Positions 27,061-39,959 of a DNA stretch of 64,000 nucleotides are shown here, piece by piece. The translations under genes and the position numbers were made by a program. The notes beneath the pieces are model-generated. The model saw only the letters and a list, made by a program, of their open reading frames with translations. It had not been told where the DNA came from and searched no databases. The stretch lies in assembly GCA_039881145.1 (NCBI GenBank), contig JAYKKI010000076.1:11091001-11155000 (forward strand), in the 5' to 3' direction. The stretch's first letter is position 1. Every line of letters begins with the position of its first letter. The DNA comes from Druceiella hillmani (Eukaryota > Arthropoda > Insecta > Lepidoptera > Hepialidae).

Positions 27061-27084
27061 TACTCCCTCAGCCCAGAACTAAAT

Positions 27085-29250
27085 CTATAGAGAATGTTTC
27101 ACCGCATACGCCGATATATTATTGAATTAACCGCATACGCTATTATATTATGGAATATCATATTGTATACGTTTATTACTTTGTATCATTAATTATCTTT
27201 CACAAATCCCTTACAGTTTACTGCAGCACTTATTTTTCTCACTTAAATTAAGATAGTTGGCTCTTGTACCAACAAATGCGCGACTGCAAATTTAGATTTT
27301 TAAACTTACAATAAAGTTTAATAAATAAATAAAGAAACCTTAATTCTCCTACGGATCATATTTCATACCCCTAGCATAACCATTTTTGAAGCACGCTAAG
27401 TAACTTGGAATCTTCTTACGAGGTCTATGTTTAACTTCCGTTTATCTTCTCTATCAACACACTAGTTGGAGACCCTCGTCTTTATATACTTTCTATAGTT
27501 ATTCTTCATATAGTTTCCTGGACGCAGCATAACCGAATTGGATTCTACAACTGATCTCTTTCAGGAATAGGTAGAAAAGGAAAAATAACAAAAGCGGGAG
27601 ACCACGGATGGATAGTTAAGAGGTATCAAATAATTAGGGCGCGTTAAAGATAAATATTAAAAGCCATTGAAATAAAACAAGTAATTGAGGATCAAGATGG
27701 AGATACGCCTGCTAAGTATATGCAGAGCATATGGCTTTGTGCACACATCGGCGCATATAATCATTTAAGGGTACGTAATATTTATATTCAACTGTGTTTA
27801 AATGTTAATATTTTTTTCACGATATAAATTTATTGCCTAACACGTCGTCTGCAGGCGTAAAAACACGGTACATTTTTAAAAAACTATGAGACTTCGAATA
27901 ATTACCATAGTTTTTCGCTAAAATACAGTCACACCAATCAAAAATAATCAAAAAATTATTATGAAATCTTGCAACATCAAGAATCTTTGGGTAGGTATAA
28001 ATTTTTTTGGAAAACAAGGAAGTCATACAAAAAGCGTACTTTTAATTGTGTTAATTTTACTAATATTATAATCGTATTTACATTTTATAAACACTCAAAA
28101 TATATGGTCATGATTATTTTTGTTAGTTATGGAGATATAATTAAATTTTATATCACATGACACACAAATATACTCCCCCTTTTTAAATATTCGAAACTGC
28201 TAAATTTAAATTATGACATTACAAATTTCCCAAAAGTACTGGTATGACTGTATTTTAGCGGAAAACTATAGTAATGATTCTCTACTATAGTAACTATAGT
28301 AATGATTCTAGAAGTCTCATAGTTTTTTTTTAAATGTACCGTATTTTTACGCCTGCAGAAGACATGTTAGGCAATAAATTTATATCGTGAAAGAAATATT
28401 GACATTTAAACACAGTTTAATATAAATATTACGTACCCTTAAACTATTATATGCACCGATGTGTGCACAAAATGATGTGCTCTACATGTACTTAGCAGGA
28501 TGTTGTGTGTGATGTCTTGATTTTCAAGCATATGTTTTATTTCAATGGCTTTTAATATTTACCTTTAACGAGCCCTAATTATTTAATACTTCTTAACTAT
28601 CCGTCCATGGTCTGTCGTTTTTGTTATCTTTTTCATTTTCTACTTGTTTTTGAAAGAGATTAGCCGTAGAATCCAATTCGGTTATGCAGCGTCCGGGAAA
28701 CTTCAAAATATATTTTCATTCTGAGTACCCCAGTGTTCGAAGATGAGGGTCATCAACTAGTGTGTATTGATAGGGAAGACTTACGAAAGTAAAACATAAA
28801 CCTCGTAGAAAAACTGCAAGTTACTCAGCGCACGGGGTATAAACTTTGATCCATGGGAGAACTAAGGATTATTTATTTATTTATTAAACTTTACTATAAG
28901 CTTAGAAAACTAAATTTACAGTAGCGCGTTTGTTGCTACAATCATTTAAGAGAAAAATAAATGCCGTGGTGAACAGTAAGTGATTCGCGAAAGCTAATTA
29001 ATGATACTTACAAAGTAATAAACTTGGTACAAATATGAAACATAAAGATATAAGATAGAGTAAAGCAAAAGAAAAAATACATTTTGTACTAGAGAAAGAA
29101 GGGGGATAGGTTGTAGAAGGTATTTCCATCTACTGATTATAGGTAATGTGATTTAATACGACTTTTGAACGCAAAAAGTGGGAGAGTAATTTCTTTACAA
29201 TATTATATTCTATAATATAGTAGCGTATGCGGTGAAATGTTCTGCAAATT
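27085..29250. repeat. Long inverted repeat (~2.2 kb palindrome, arms ~0.85-1.0 kb)
   Basis: The left arm (about 27085-27940) is the reverse complement of the right arm (about 28240-29250), with mismatches and indels. Matching landmarks are 'accgcatacgc' near 27112 against 'gcgtatgcggt' near 29225; 'gcataaccgaattggattct' near 27529 against its complement near 28669; 'cctgcagac' near 27850 against its partner near 28353; and 'gctaaaatacagtca' near 27918 against 'tgactgtattttagc' near 28246. The spacer is about 300 bp. The left end carries a small extra duplication of the 'ccgcatacgc' motif. It may be a fold-back transposon or an inverted duplication. No transposase was identified. Confidence 0.8.
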
Positions 29251-29370
29251 TAAAAAAAACAAATATCGACACTTCAAATCGAATAACCATAAATAAATTG
29301 TAAGTATAAAAGATGCCCAGTAGCGTGTTAGATAAGAGTCCATACCGAACGACCGCGACTTTTATAGAAT

Positions 29371-29431
29371 GTGTCCAGTTTTAAATGAAGATCCTTCTCC
29401 ACTTGTTAAAACTGATTTTCCTATATAAAGG
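29371..29431 (+). promoter_or_regulatory. CPR-A proximal promoter block with TATA box
   Basis: Four boxes, GTGTCCAGTT (29371-29380), GATCCT (29390-29395), TCCACTTGTT (29398-29407) and TATATAAAGG (29422-29431), recur at exactly the same spacing (9, 2 and 14 bp) before CPR-B on the other strand. TATATAAAGG is a good TATA box. An initiator-like TTAGTC places the likely start site near 29455, leaving a 79-nt leader before the ATG. TCCACTTGTT contains a CACTTG E-box and also resembles an NK-type homeodomain site; binding by either is inference. Confidence 0.8.
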
Positions 29432-29533
29432 TTCAGCGCGATGTTTTCATTATTAGTCGTAGTGTGAATTTACTTCGGAGTTTTTCTATAAGTCTAGGGA
29501 GTTAGTATTCTGGAATTAAATACTGATTTAAAA

Positions 29534-29542
29534 ATGAAATTG
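29534..29542 (+). CDS. CPR-A coding exon 1 (MKL)
   Basis: ATG AAA TTG followed directly by a GTAACT donor at 29543. It lies downstream of the TATA box and initiator, and the CPR-B exon 1 has the identical peptide and phase. Interruption of the signal peptide after a few codons is a known arrangement of insect CPR genes. Confidence 0.85.
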
Positions 29543-32500
29543 GTAACTAGTTTGTATTTTAAACATAGCTATATAATTAATGATATTTTGCCTGTAGGTT
29601 TTGAAACGTGTCAATTTTCGTGTCATATTTCTTTTTAAAGTTCGATAATAAATTAGATTCACGTTCTAACATTATTGTTTTATGCTACTGAGGGTATATA
29701 GAGGGTAGCATAGTTAACAAACCCAAATATTCCCACGTAATGTGAAAAATGAGAAAAAACGTAACCCCATCAAAGTAATATTAAAACTAAGAAGAAGGAT
29801 GTGTAGTTGCCAGTAACGGTAAACATGAAACTCTTTTTAAATCATAATTTTGAAAAGATGAAAGGAAAAATTAATTTTAACTATTTTCCGAGTACATCTA
29901 CAGCTATTTGAATAATTAAACATAACGAACTTCTCATACCTATATTAACTTATAAAGCAGAAAAGTTTGATTCTTTGTTTATCTATGGAGTACACGTCCA
30001 ATTTCAAGAATTCTTTCTATTAGAAAACCCATATTTTGAAAAAGATTTTTGTTATCACGCTACGAAGCAGAATAGTAGTTAAGTGGAAAACTTTTTTACT
30101 TGCTTTTTTGTTTACTCGCGCTAATATCTGAACCCACTAAACCGATTTAAAAATTGTAATTGTGTTAAAAAGCCCATCCTTTAATAAACGTAGATTATGG
30201 TTGGCTTATTTATTGACTGATTACTTTATGTAGTTTTATTTTAGTATTATTGGTTGGCTTATTTATTGAATTGATACCTACATAACCCGATGATCGAGGT
30301 CGTTTAGCGAACGGAGTGTTGAGTGATGGCGGGGAGAAAATAACATAATTAAAATAATTCGATGCTGGTGAAACCTAAGAAAGTATCGCATAAGAAGACA
30401 GAAAATATGCGATATATGGCTTAATTTTTTATATTAGACGCAAAAGTAAAAGTTTTTATATTCACTCTAATGGAAGATGTTTACAAAGGGATGAAAAAAT
30501 TTTATTTCTGGCGCATTTTGATAAACAAAAATTTACGCTAGAAGAAAATTTAGAAAATCCAAGAGGGTACACTCTTTCATATTATCAGCATCATATCATT
30601 TTACAGATTTACTTTACGTCACTATTTATTGTATATTACTATTTATTGTATATAAAATCAATATTTTTGCTAGCCATCTTTCATTTTTTTCTTAAAACGT
30701 TGAATTATTTTTCATTTAGATACAAAAAAGATTTTCAAATCAATCTTATAGCTAAAGGAGAATAGGAATTAATTTAAATCTAGATTAAAAAACATCATAG
30801 TTGTGTATTTAATTATGACAGAATATATGGAAAATTTTTAAATTGTAATCATCAATTAAATCCACCATTTATTCCAGTTTATAATTGCCTCCTTGATCGG
30901 CCTAAGCACAGCTGCTAGTCTGGAGCGTGCGTACCTTCCACCCAGCGGAGGTCCTCAAATACGACCTATGGCTGGTCCGGCACCCCGACCTCAACGACCC
31001 TCACCTGCAGGAGAAGCGGCTGCTCAAATCATAAAACTGGACAGTGACGTCACAGCCACTGGATTTCAGTACAACTTTGAGACAGAAAATGGTATAAGCG
31101 GACAGGCCAGTGGCGAGGATCAAGGTGGCTCGCTTCGTACTCAAGGCTCCTTCTCCTATCCGGGGACCGATGGGCAATCGTACGCTCTCACGTATACGGC
31201 CGATGAGAATGGTTTCCAGCCGCAGGGATCTCATCTACCCACCTCGCCGCCCATACCCGAGGAAATTCTAAAGTCGATCGAACAAAATGCCAGGGACGAA
31301 GCTGCTGGCATCAGAAATGAAGGTAAACAAATTACGTTTACAACTTTGCTTTTTATTGTAAAGAAACAAACATGTTACAAAAATGTTGTTTAAATATTTA
31401 TTTTTTAAATTACGTACATTTTATTGTGTGCTATGTATATTTAACAATTACTCATAAAAAATTCTAAACAATTTTAATAAATCCTAAATTGAAAAACCCC
31501 ATCTAGGTTAACAAATTTTAGTTTCCATCTTCAAAATAGAGGTATATTACCGTTACTTAGAATTATTATTTCAAGAAAATTATTTCTCCAGAAACTGTCA
31601 CGTAATTACAACTTTTACAAATAAAAATATGTTTATGAAACAAAAATTGAGTGCAACTTTTTTTAGTTAAATTAGGTGCTTGCTTATTTATAATATTCAC
31701 ATAGTTTAAATAATTTCTAATTGTAACAATGGTGTTATTAGTTAAAATTTTGTCACCTGACAATTCGATAACTTCTTCATTATTAGAATGCAAGTAACTA
31801 TCACAATACACAATCATTGATTTTATTTTTTGTATTGAAAACATCGTAAGGAAACATACTTGACTGATTTTTACTTGCTGATTTTGTGTAGTTTGTAATA
31901 AACTATAAAACGATGTTTTAATCAATGTATACGTATAAACTTGGATCATAATTATTTCTAGCGATTGTGGTGATAATTTTTTTGATTTATATTTTTCCGA
32001 ATTTGAAGTAAATTTAACCAAACAATGCCCCTCTGAACTTGTACTCTATTAGTTAAGGTTACATAGATATAAAAATGGCACATGCTATTTTTCACTGATG
32101 TAAATGGAAATTAAATCCACCCTATCTGGAGCACATTTAGAATGCCTAAACAACGAGATTATAACGAGTGCGGATAATAAACCAAATTCATTTAATGTTC
32201 AGTGCTTTATAATAGTAACATTGAAAACTTAACAAAACAAACGTCACCACGGTGTTTGTTCGTCAGTCTGTCGGCGAAAACTGTTTTTCTCAGAAATCGT
32301 TAGATATTAATGATACAATTTTGCCAATTAATGTGAAATGCGCAAGGTTTATTCTTTTTGTGTGTCAATTTTGTGTTACAGGAATTGTACGGGATGTCAA
32401 ATGAAATCCTGGATTTCAAATTTTTGTAGCATTTTTCTAAATGTTGTCCTAAAATAGCTTTTAAAACTATTGCTTAGGAAAACCCAAAAAATATTAAGAA

Positions 32501-33317
32501 AAATTAAGTATTTTGTAAATAAGGTACAGGTTAAAGAAAAATCATCAACACTGCCTTACCACAGTCATTTATTTTGTTATTAGCAATATTTTTTTTTAAA
32601 TCTAAATTATAAACCAAATACTGGCGATAGCAAAAAGAAAGTCAATAATATACTCAAAGCAAGACTATATTTACATATACAAAATCTTTCGGTTAGTACC
32701 ACGGTTTAAAATTTCTTTTTTTTCAATTTAATATGTTCATTATTATTACTTAATGTAAAGTCTAATTTGAGATATGAGAAGCTTGTTTTCATATTACTTA
32801 TTTATTGATTGAAGGTTCATACAACCCAAGTGAGAATGAAGGCAACCAGCCGGCCATCGCTGGTATGACACAATTCCGGCCATCACCCAACCTATTTCAA
32901 CCTAACGCGGGTATTCCCCGAGCTCAGCAGAATATCAGCCCGCAAAGCGGCAGTGGCTTTCCACAAGCTCAGCAGAGTATCGGCCCGCAAAGCGGCAGTG
33001 GCTTTCCACAAGCTCAGCAGGGTATCGGCCCGCAAGGCGGCAGTGGCCCGCAAGGCGGCAGTGGCTTTCCACAAGGCGGCAGTGGCTTTCCACAAGCTCA
33101 GCAGGGTATCGGCCCGCAAGGCGGCAGTGGCTTTCCACAAGCTCAGCAGGGTATCGGCCCGCAAGGCGGCAGTGGCTTTCCACAAGCTCAGCAGGGTATC
33201 GGCCCGCAAGGCGGCAGTGGCTTTCCACAAGCTCAGCAGAGTATTAGACCTCGAAGCGGCTTTGGATTTCCACAAATTCAACAAAGTTTCAGCCCGCAAA
33301 CCGGCTACAGATACTAA
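29534..33317 (+). CDS. CPR-A: RR-1 type cuticular protein, three exons, 318 aa
   Basis: Secreted structural protein of the cuticle that binds chitin through an extended Rebers-Riddiford (chitin_bind_4) domain; the RR-1 form is usually linked to soft cuticle. Coding exons are 29534-29542, 30878-31322 and 32815-33317, with GT-AG introns of 1335 bp (phase 0) and 1492 bp (phase 1); the lengths sum to 957 nt with no stop. Residues 1-17 form a signal peptide, then a Pro-rich linker, the domain at about 60-130 with '[20 protein letters not shown]', 'HLP' and 'PPIPEEIL', and a Gln/Gly/Pro repeat tail ending SPQTGYRY. The 9-nt coding exon 1 is supported by the same layout in CPR-B. ATTAAA at 33415-33420 is a candidate poly(A) signal. 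Confidence 0.9.
29543..30877 (+). other. CPR-A intron 1, with a dispersed-repeat piece
   Basis: Phase-0 GT-AG intron ending 'tttattccag'. Around 29955-30200 phrases such as 'tactcgcgctaatatctgaa' followed by 'cccactaaaccgattt' resemble a dispersed insect repeat I recall from memory. A short duplication of 'ttggcttatttattga' occurs near 30200-30270. No exon was seen inside. Confidence 0.6.
30878..31322 (+). CDS. CPR-A exon 2 (signal peptide core and RR-1 domain)
   Basis: 148 codons plus one base. It begins [14 protein letters not shown], which completes the signal peptide, continues into the mature start LERAYLPP, and contains the whole RR-1 domain. The donor at 31323 is GTAAAC. It is close to CPR-B exon 2 along its length; the main length difference is the Pro/Gly linker, nine residues shorter here. 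Confidence 0.92.
31323..32814 (+). other. CPR-A intron 2, with an unexplained antisense frame
   Basis: Phase-1 GT-AG intron. On the minus strand it contains an unusually long uninterrupted frame for such AT-rich DNA, 31566-32021, 151 codons, ending '[17 protein letters not shown]'. No domain is recognised. It may be a mobile-element remnant, a nested gene, or chance. Confidence 0.6.
32815..33317 (+). CDS. CPR-A exon 3 (repetitive C-terminus)
   Basis: Joins exon 2 in phase 1 to complete a Gly codon, then [11 protein letters not shown], a short unique stretch, and seven to eight copies of a 15-residue unit of the form [15 protein letters not shown], ending [13 protein letters not shown] and TAA at 33315-33317. 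One unit carries an extra 13-residue [13 protein letters not shown] insertion. Confidence 0.88.
32922..33280 (+). repeat. 45-bp in-frame coding minisatellite in CPR-A exon 3
   Basis: Seven near-identical 45-bp units encode the 15-residue AQQ-xI-GPQ-xGSGFPQ motif; the fourth to sixth are almost base-identical. The third is lengthened by 39 bp through an internal partial duplication. The base composition is far more GC-rich than the surroundings. The near-identity points to recent expansion or homogenisation. Confidence 0.9.
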
Positions 33318-33495
33318 CATGACTTGAACAGTGCAGAAGTTTGCTTTAATAATTGTATGGAAATGGCAACAATACGATTAATATTACACAATCTATTTAT
33401 GAATATATTTATCTATTAAATTTATGGTTTAATTTCTAGACAACCAAACAAGGAGAATTGAAAATAGTTCTAAAATCTGAATGAATTTATTTGTA

Positions 33496-33496
33496 A

Positions 33497-33557
<61 letters not shown>

Positions 33558-33558
33558 A
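33496..33558. repeat. (TA)n microsatellite
   Basis: About 60 bp of nearly pure TA repeat with a few interruptions, just downstream of CPR-A. Confidence 0.9.
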
Positions 33559-34956
33559 TACCGTCGTATTAATATTGAGTATTACTTTCCGTTGAGTGAT
33601 TTTTTGACATCATCTTCAATATTAAATTGCATTTAAATATTTTTACTAAATCCTGTCTTATAAACTCATTCCTTCAACCTTCCATAATAATTGTTTAAAA
33701 TTATAAAGATTTTATTTCCGTGGTATTAAATTTGTTTTCGTCTATTTATATTATATGAAATTCACACCATTACATAATTGTGTGCACGAGTAATTTTTAT
33801 TTTTTTTTAATATTTTAATAAAAACTTCATTAAATTCATCAGCTTTTATTTGACAATCAATTTAAATTTACAGTAAAAAACTGTTTTACTTTTTTGTATT
33901 GTTAATATTTGCATTTAAAAATAATGTGATTTGATTTAATGGTTCTGTAATATAATTGACTCTTTAATACTTTAATTGATTTCAGAATACCCTAATTTTA
34001 GAAAAAATTAGTTGAAAGAGGGAATCACGATGTTAAATTTTGAATTGACGCTATGTGTACTTGAACTTTATCGCACTTATTACTGGAATTATTTTCAATA
34101 ACATCGAGTGAATGAACAAATAATTGAAATAATGACAATTATTATTCAGACAACCCGTCATTCATCGCCTATGTTGTATGAGCCTTTATTCATCTTACGC
34201 AATACGAATGTATGAAATAGTATCCAGACTACCTTCATGTCTCGGCCACATAAAGGACACGTTGTGTGATACTGGAATTAGCTGCGTCATTGATAAAGAC
34301 TTAGTTAGACTGCTACATTTTTGGTTCCTTAAAAATTAAGTCAGACCGTTTTAGCACATTAGTTTCAATTTAAATTATAGATTGTATTATAATCACTTTA
34401 AGAAACACAACAACTTAGCGATGGATATAGAATTCTAATGGACCAAAACTGTGTGCACACGTGTCTTTTTTACGAAACCACTGCAGATTAATGTAGTTCG
34501 AAATATAACAATTCAAAGTTTACCTCTCTCATCTTGTCTCGATATTGTCTTATTTGCCTAAAAATAATTGAAGTTCCTCAGTGTGCACAGGGAATAACAT
34601 ATATAATTTAATAGCACTATGATCATATAAATAACGAAATACTTTAATTAGGATTATACTGTAACCATTATTTCATATGACATCGCTTACACGCCCAATT
34701 CTTTAGCTGTTTGACGCAGTTCGCAATTGAGAATATGAGTACATTTGCAAAATAATACTTGTGCAATAACAATTACGCGTAGAAGGATGATGGATGAATG
34801 GGACAAAGGCAAAACATACTAAAACAGAAAAAGGAATTGTGGTTATATAAAATAATTAATTTTGAAATACATTATTTTTGAATGATTTTTTTACCTGAAA
34901 AATTATGTTTAAAGATTGAGTACGAATAAAAACTTATTTGCTTAAAATTGACACTC
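33559..34956. other. Intergenic DNA between the convergent cuticle genes
   Basis: AT-rich sequence without a recognised gene or element. Confidence 0.5.
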
Positions 34957-35078
<122 letters not shown>

Positions 35079-35626
35079 GTATGTACGGAGGTGCATTTTG
35101 TATAATCTAAAAAAAATTAAAAAAATTGAATACTATAAAAATTAAATCCTTACCGTTATAACACAATCCTTACGGAAGATATGCGGAGTCAATTTATTTA
35201 GACACCTTTAAAAATGTAATTAAATACCAAAATGACATAAAAGAAAGTGCGACTGCAAAGACGAGGGAAAGTGTAACTGCTTACCCAACATAAGTTAATG
35301 GAAAAATAATGTTTATAGAAGAACTAAAGAAAAAGAAAGACAATAAAATGTATAAAAGTTGATGTAATTGAAAAAAATCTGAACAATAGTAATATGAGGT
35401 GTTGCAAAAACAAAACACCGATTTTGAAAGAAGAACAGATCAGGTGGAAAAAATAAGGCACTTTAAATTATGTTTGATGATTGTACATCTCTACTAATTT
35501 TAAACTATAAAGTCGTATGACAATTATAAGATTGTATTATTAAGAAAAATAAATAAAAAAAAATTCCAGACATTAAAACATGTTAAAAATTGTATTAGAT
35601 ACGTTCTAATTTAAAATCAGATTCAT

Positions 35627-35666
35627 TGTAACATTCTATTGTGCTACAGTACAATAGAATGTTACA
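35627..35666. repeat. Perfect 16-bp hairpin
   Basis: Arms TGTAACATTCTATTGT and ACAATAGAATGTTACA are exact complements around an 8-nt loop. It is not followed by a T-run of clear meaning and lies in no recognised element. Confidence 0.8.
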
Positions 35667-36123
35667 GTAAATGTGCAATGTGCAACTATTTGTTTGCAAT
35701 ATTACAGTATTTTAGACGTATACATCTCAACTGATTTGAGTTAAATTGAGACATGAAGAGTATTTATGTAAAATGTAAATTTAATTATAATTCAATAAGA
35801 CGGTCCTACTTTTTAAGTCTGTAGTTTGAAATTAGTACTGAATATTTCTTGAAGTGTTTCTTAATAATTATTCTACTGAAATGACTAAATATTTATAATA
35901 TTTAATTTTTATTCCTAAATAGTCTAGATCGATGAAGAATTCCTATCTTAATAACAAAATCCAACATTATTAAAAAAATTATAATCGACTTCATAATTCC
36001 GTGACGTATTGCAAAAAGTATCTATTATAAAATTAGATCACTTTAATATTATATATAAGAACTAACCTTCATCTTAAATACAGTAAAAGCCCTGAAATAT
36101 GTGTCATAAAATCGTATCCACAA

Positions 36124-36125
<2 letters not shown>
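35667..36125. other. AT-rich intergenic DNA
   Basis: Nothing recognised. Confidence 0.45.

Positions 36126-36178
<53 letters not shown>
36126..36178. repeat. (TA)n microsatellite
   Basis: About 53 bp of pure TA repeat abutting the repeat at 36179. Confidence 0.95.
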
Positions 36179-36179
<1 letters not shown>

Positions 36180-36678
36180 TAGCGTGACCCGTGCGAAGTC
36201 TTCGCATTGTAAATTATTCAACTCAATTTAATAAATCAAAATTGATTGCAGGTATTCAATTCATTTCTAATTTTGCACACTGCTTATTACGTTTTTATTC
36301 CATTATGAAGCTCAGATGACAGATCAAACAAATATTTTACTAAAATTGACATATAGAGGCGCAAGTATCAAAAGCATTGAGCTAAAGCGCCACTTTATTT
36401 ATACGTGAGTGGATTTGAAATTAAACAAAAATTTTACCGACCGTCAATCATATTGACTTTGAGCCGTTAGATGGCAGCATTGCTGTTTTGTGTATATAAT
36501 TTTAATAATTAATTAATTTGCAAAAACAATAGCAATAATAATTTTTTTAGTTGTGGATGCCGGTAGAGCAAGCAATTATCTATAAAATGATATATAATTT
36601 ATGTGGATTAGTTGTGAGGTTTTTTCTAAAAAGGGAGAGTAACATCTTAACCTTAGCGTATTAATATATATGATGATG

Positions 36679-36680
<2 letters not shown>
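36179..36680. mobile_element. Probable non-autonomous element between two (TA)n tracts
   Basis: The segment starts 'ctagcgtgacccgtgcgaag', very like the start of a common insect dispersed repeat that I remember as often sitting beside TA runs, and it is flanked on both sides by (TA)n. No coding frame. Family assignment is from memory. Confidence 0.4.

Positions 36681-36751
<71 letters not shown>
36680..36751. repeat. (TA)n microsatellite
   Basis: About 72 bp of TA repeat with one G interruption, less than 40 bp from the CPR-B poly(A) signals. Confidence 0.95.
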
Positions 36752-36754
<3 letters not shown>

Positions 36755-36787
36755 ATAAATAATTACTCGTTGGGATAATATAAAAAG

Positions 36788-36802
36788 TTTATTAACTTTA
36801 TT
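36788..36802 (-). terminator. CPR-B candidate poly(A) signals
   Basis: On the minus strand two AATAAA hexamers lie at 36802-36797 and 36793-36788, about 110-120 bp beyond the CPR-B stop codon. Either could direct 3'-end formation. Confidence 0.55.
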
Positions 36803-36908
36803 GTACTCATGGTTTTAAATATAAACATAAATATAAATATATCTCTCTCTTAATATAAATATGCCTGGTCGGTGTTACGTACGTGGGTTGAATACAAATA
36901 TAATATTT

Positions 36909-39770
<2,862 letters not shown>

Positions 39771-39883
39771 TTTTGGTCCTTTACTTAACTTAATACTTTT
39801 TATTTTTATTTTCTACAACACGAAAGACGCTCCGATGCAATCAAACTGCACAATGCAACTGATAATGAAAATGTCTCGTCAAA

Positions 39884-39944
39884 CCTTTATATACTAAACT
39901 CAAATCAAACAAGTGGATCAGGATCGCCAGTGACAACTGGACAC
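39884..39944 (-). promoter_or_regulatory. CPR-B proximal promoter block with TATA box
   Basis: In transcript direction: GTGTCCAGTT (39944-39935), GATCCT (39925-39920), TCCACTTGTT (39917-39908) and TATATAAAGG (39893-39884), with the same 9/2/14-bp gaps as CPR-A. An arthropod-type initiator TCAGTT puts the start site near 39860, with a 90-nt leader. The sequence between boxes has diverged, so box conservation looks selective. Confidence 0.82.
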
Positions 39945-39959
39945 TCGCAATTAGCGCCG

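Noticed and set aside
30893..31393. CPR-A exon 2 as a stand-alone single-exon gene
   Set aside because: It would need a non-ATG start and read into the intron after GTAAAC; exon 1 and exon 3 with matching phases explain it better.
32892..33327. Long alternative frames over the CPR-A repeat on both strands
   Set aside because: The 45-bp unit is a multiple of three and lacks stops in several frames; only the frame joined to exon 2 continues the cuticle protein and matches CPR-B's C-terminus.
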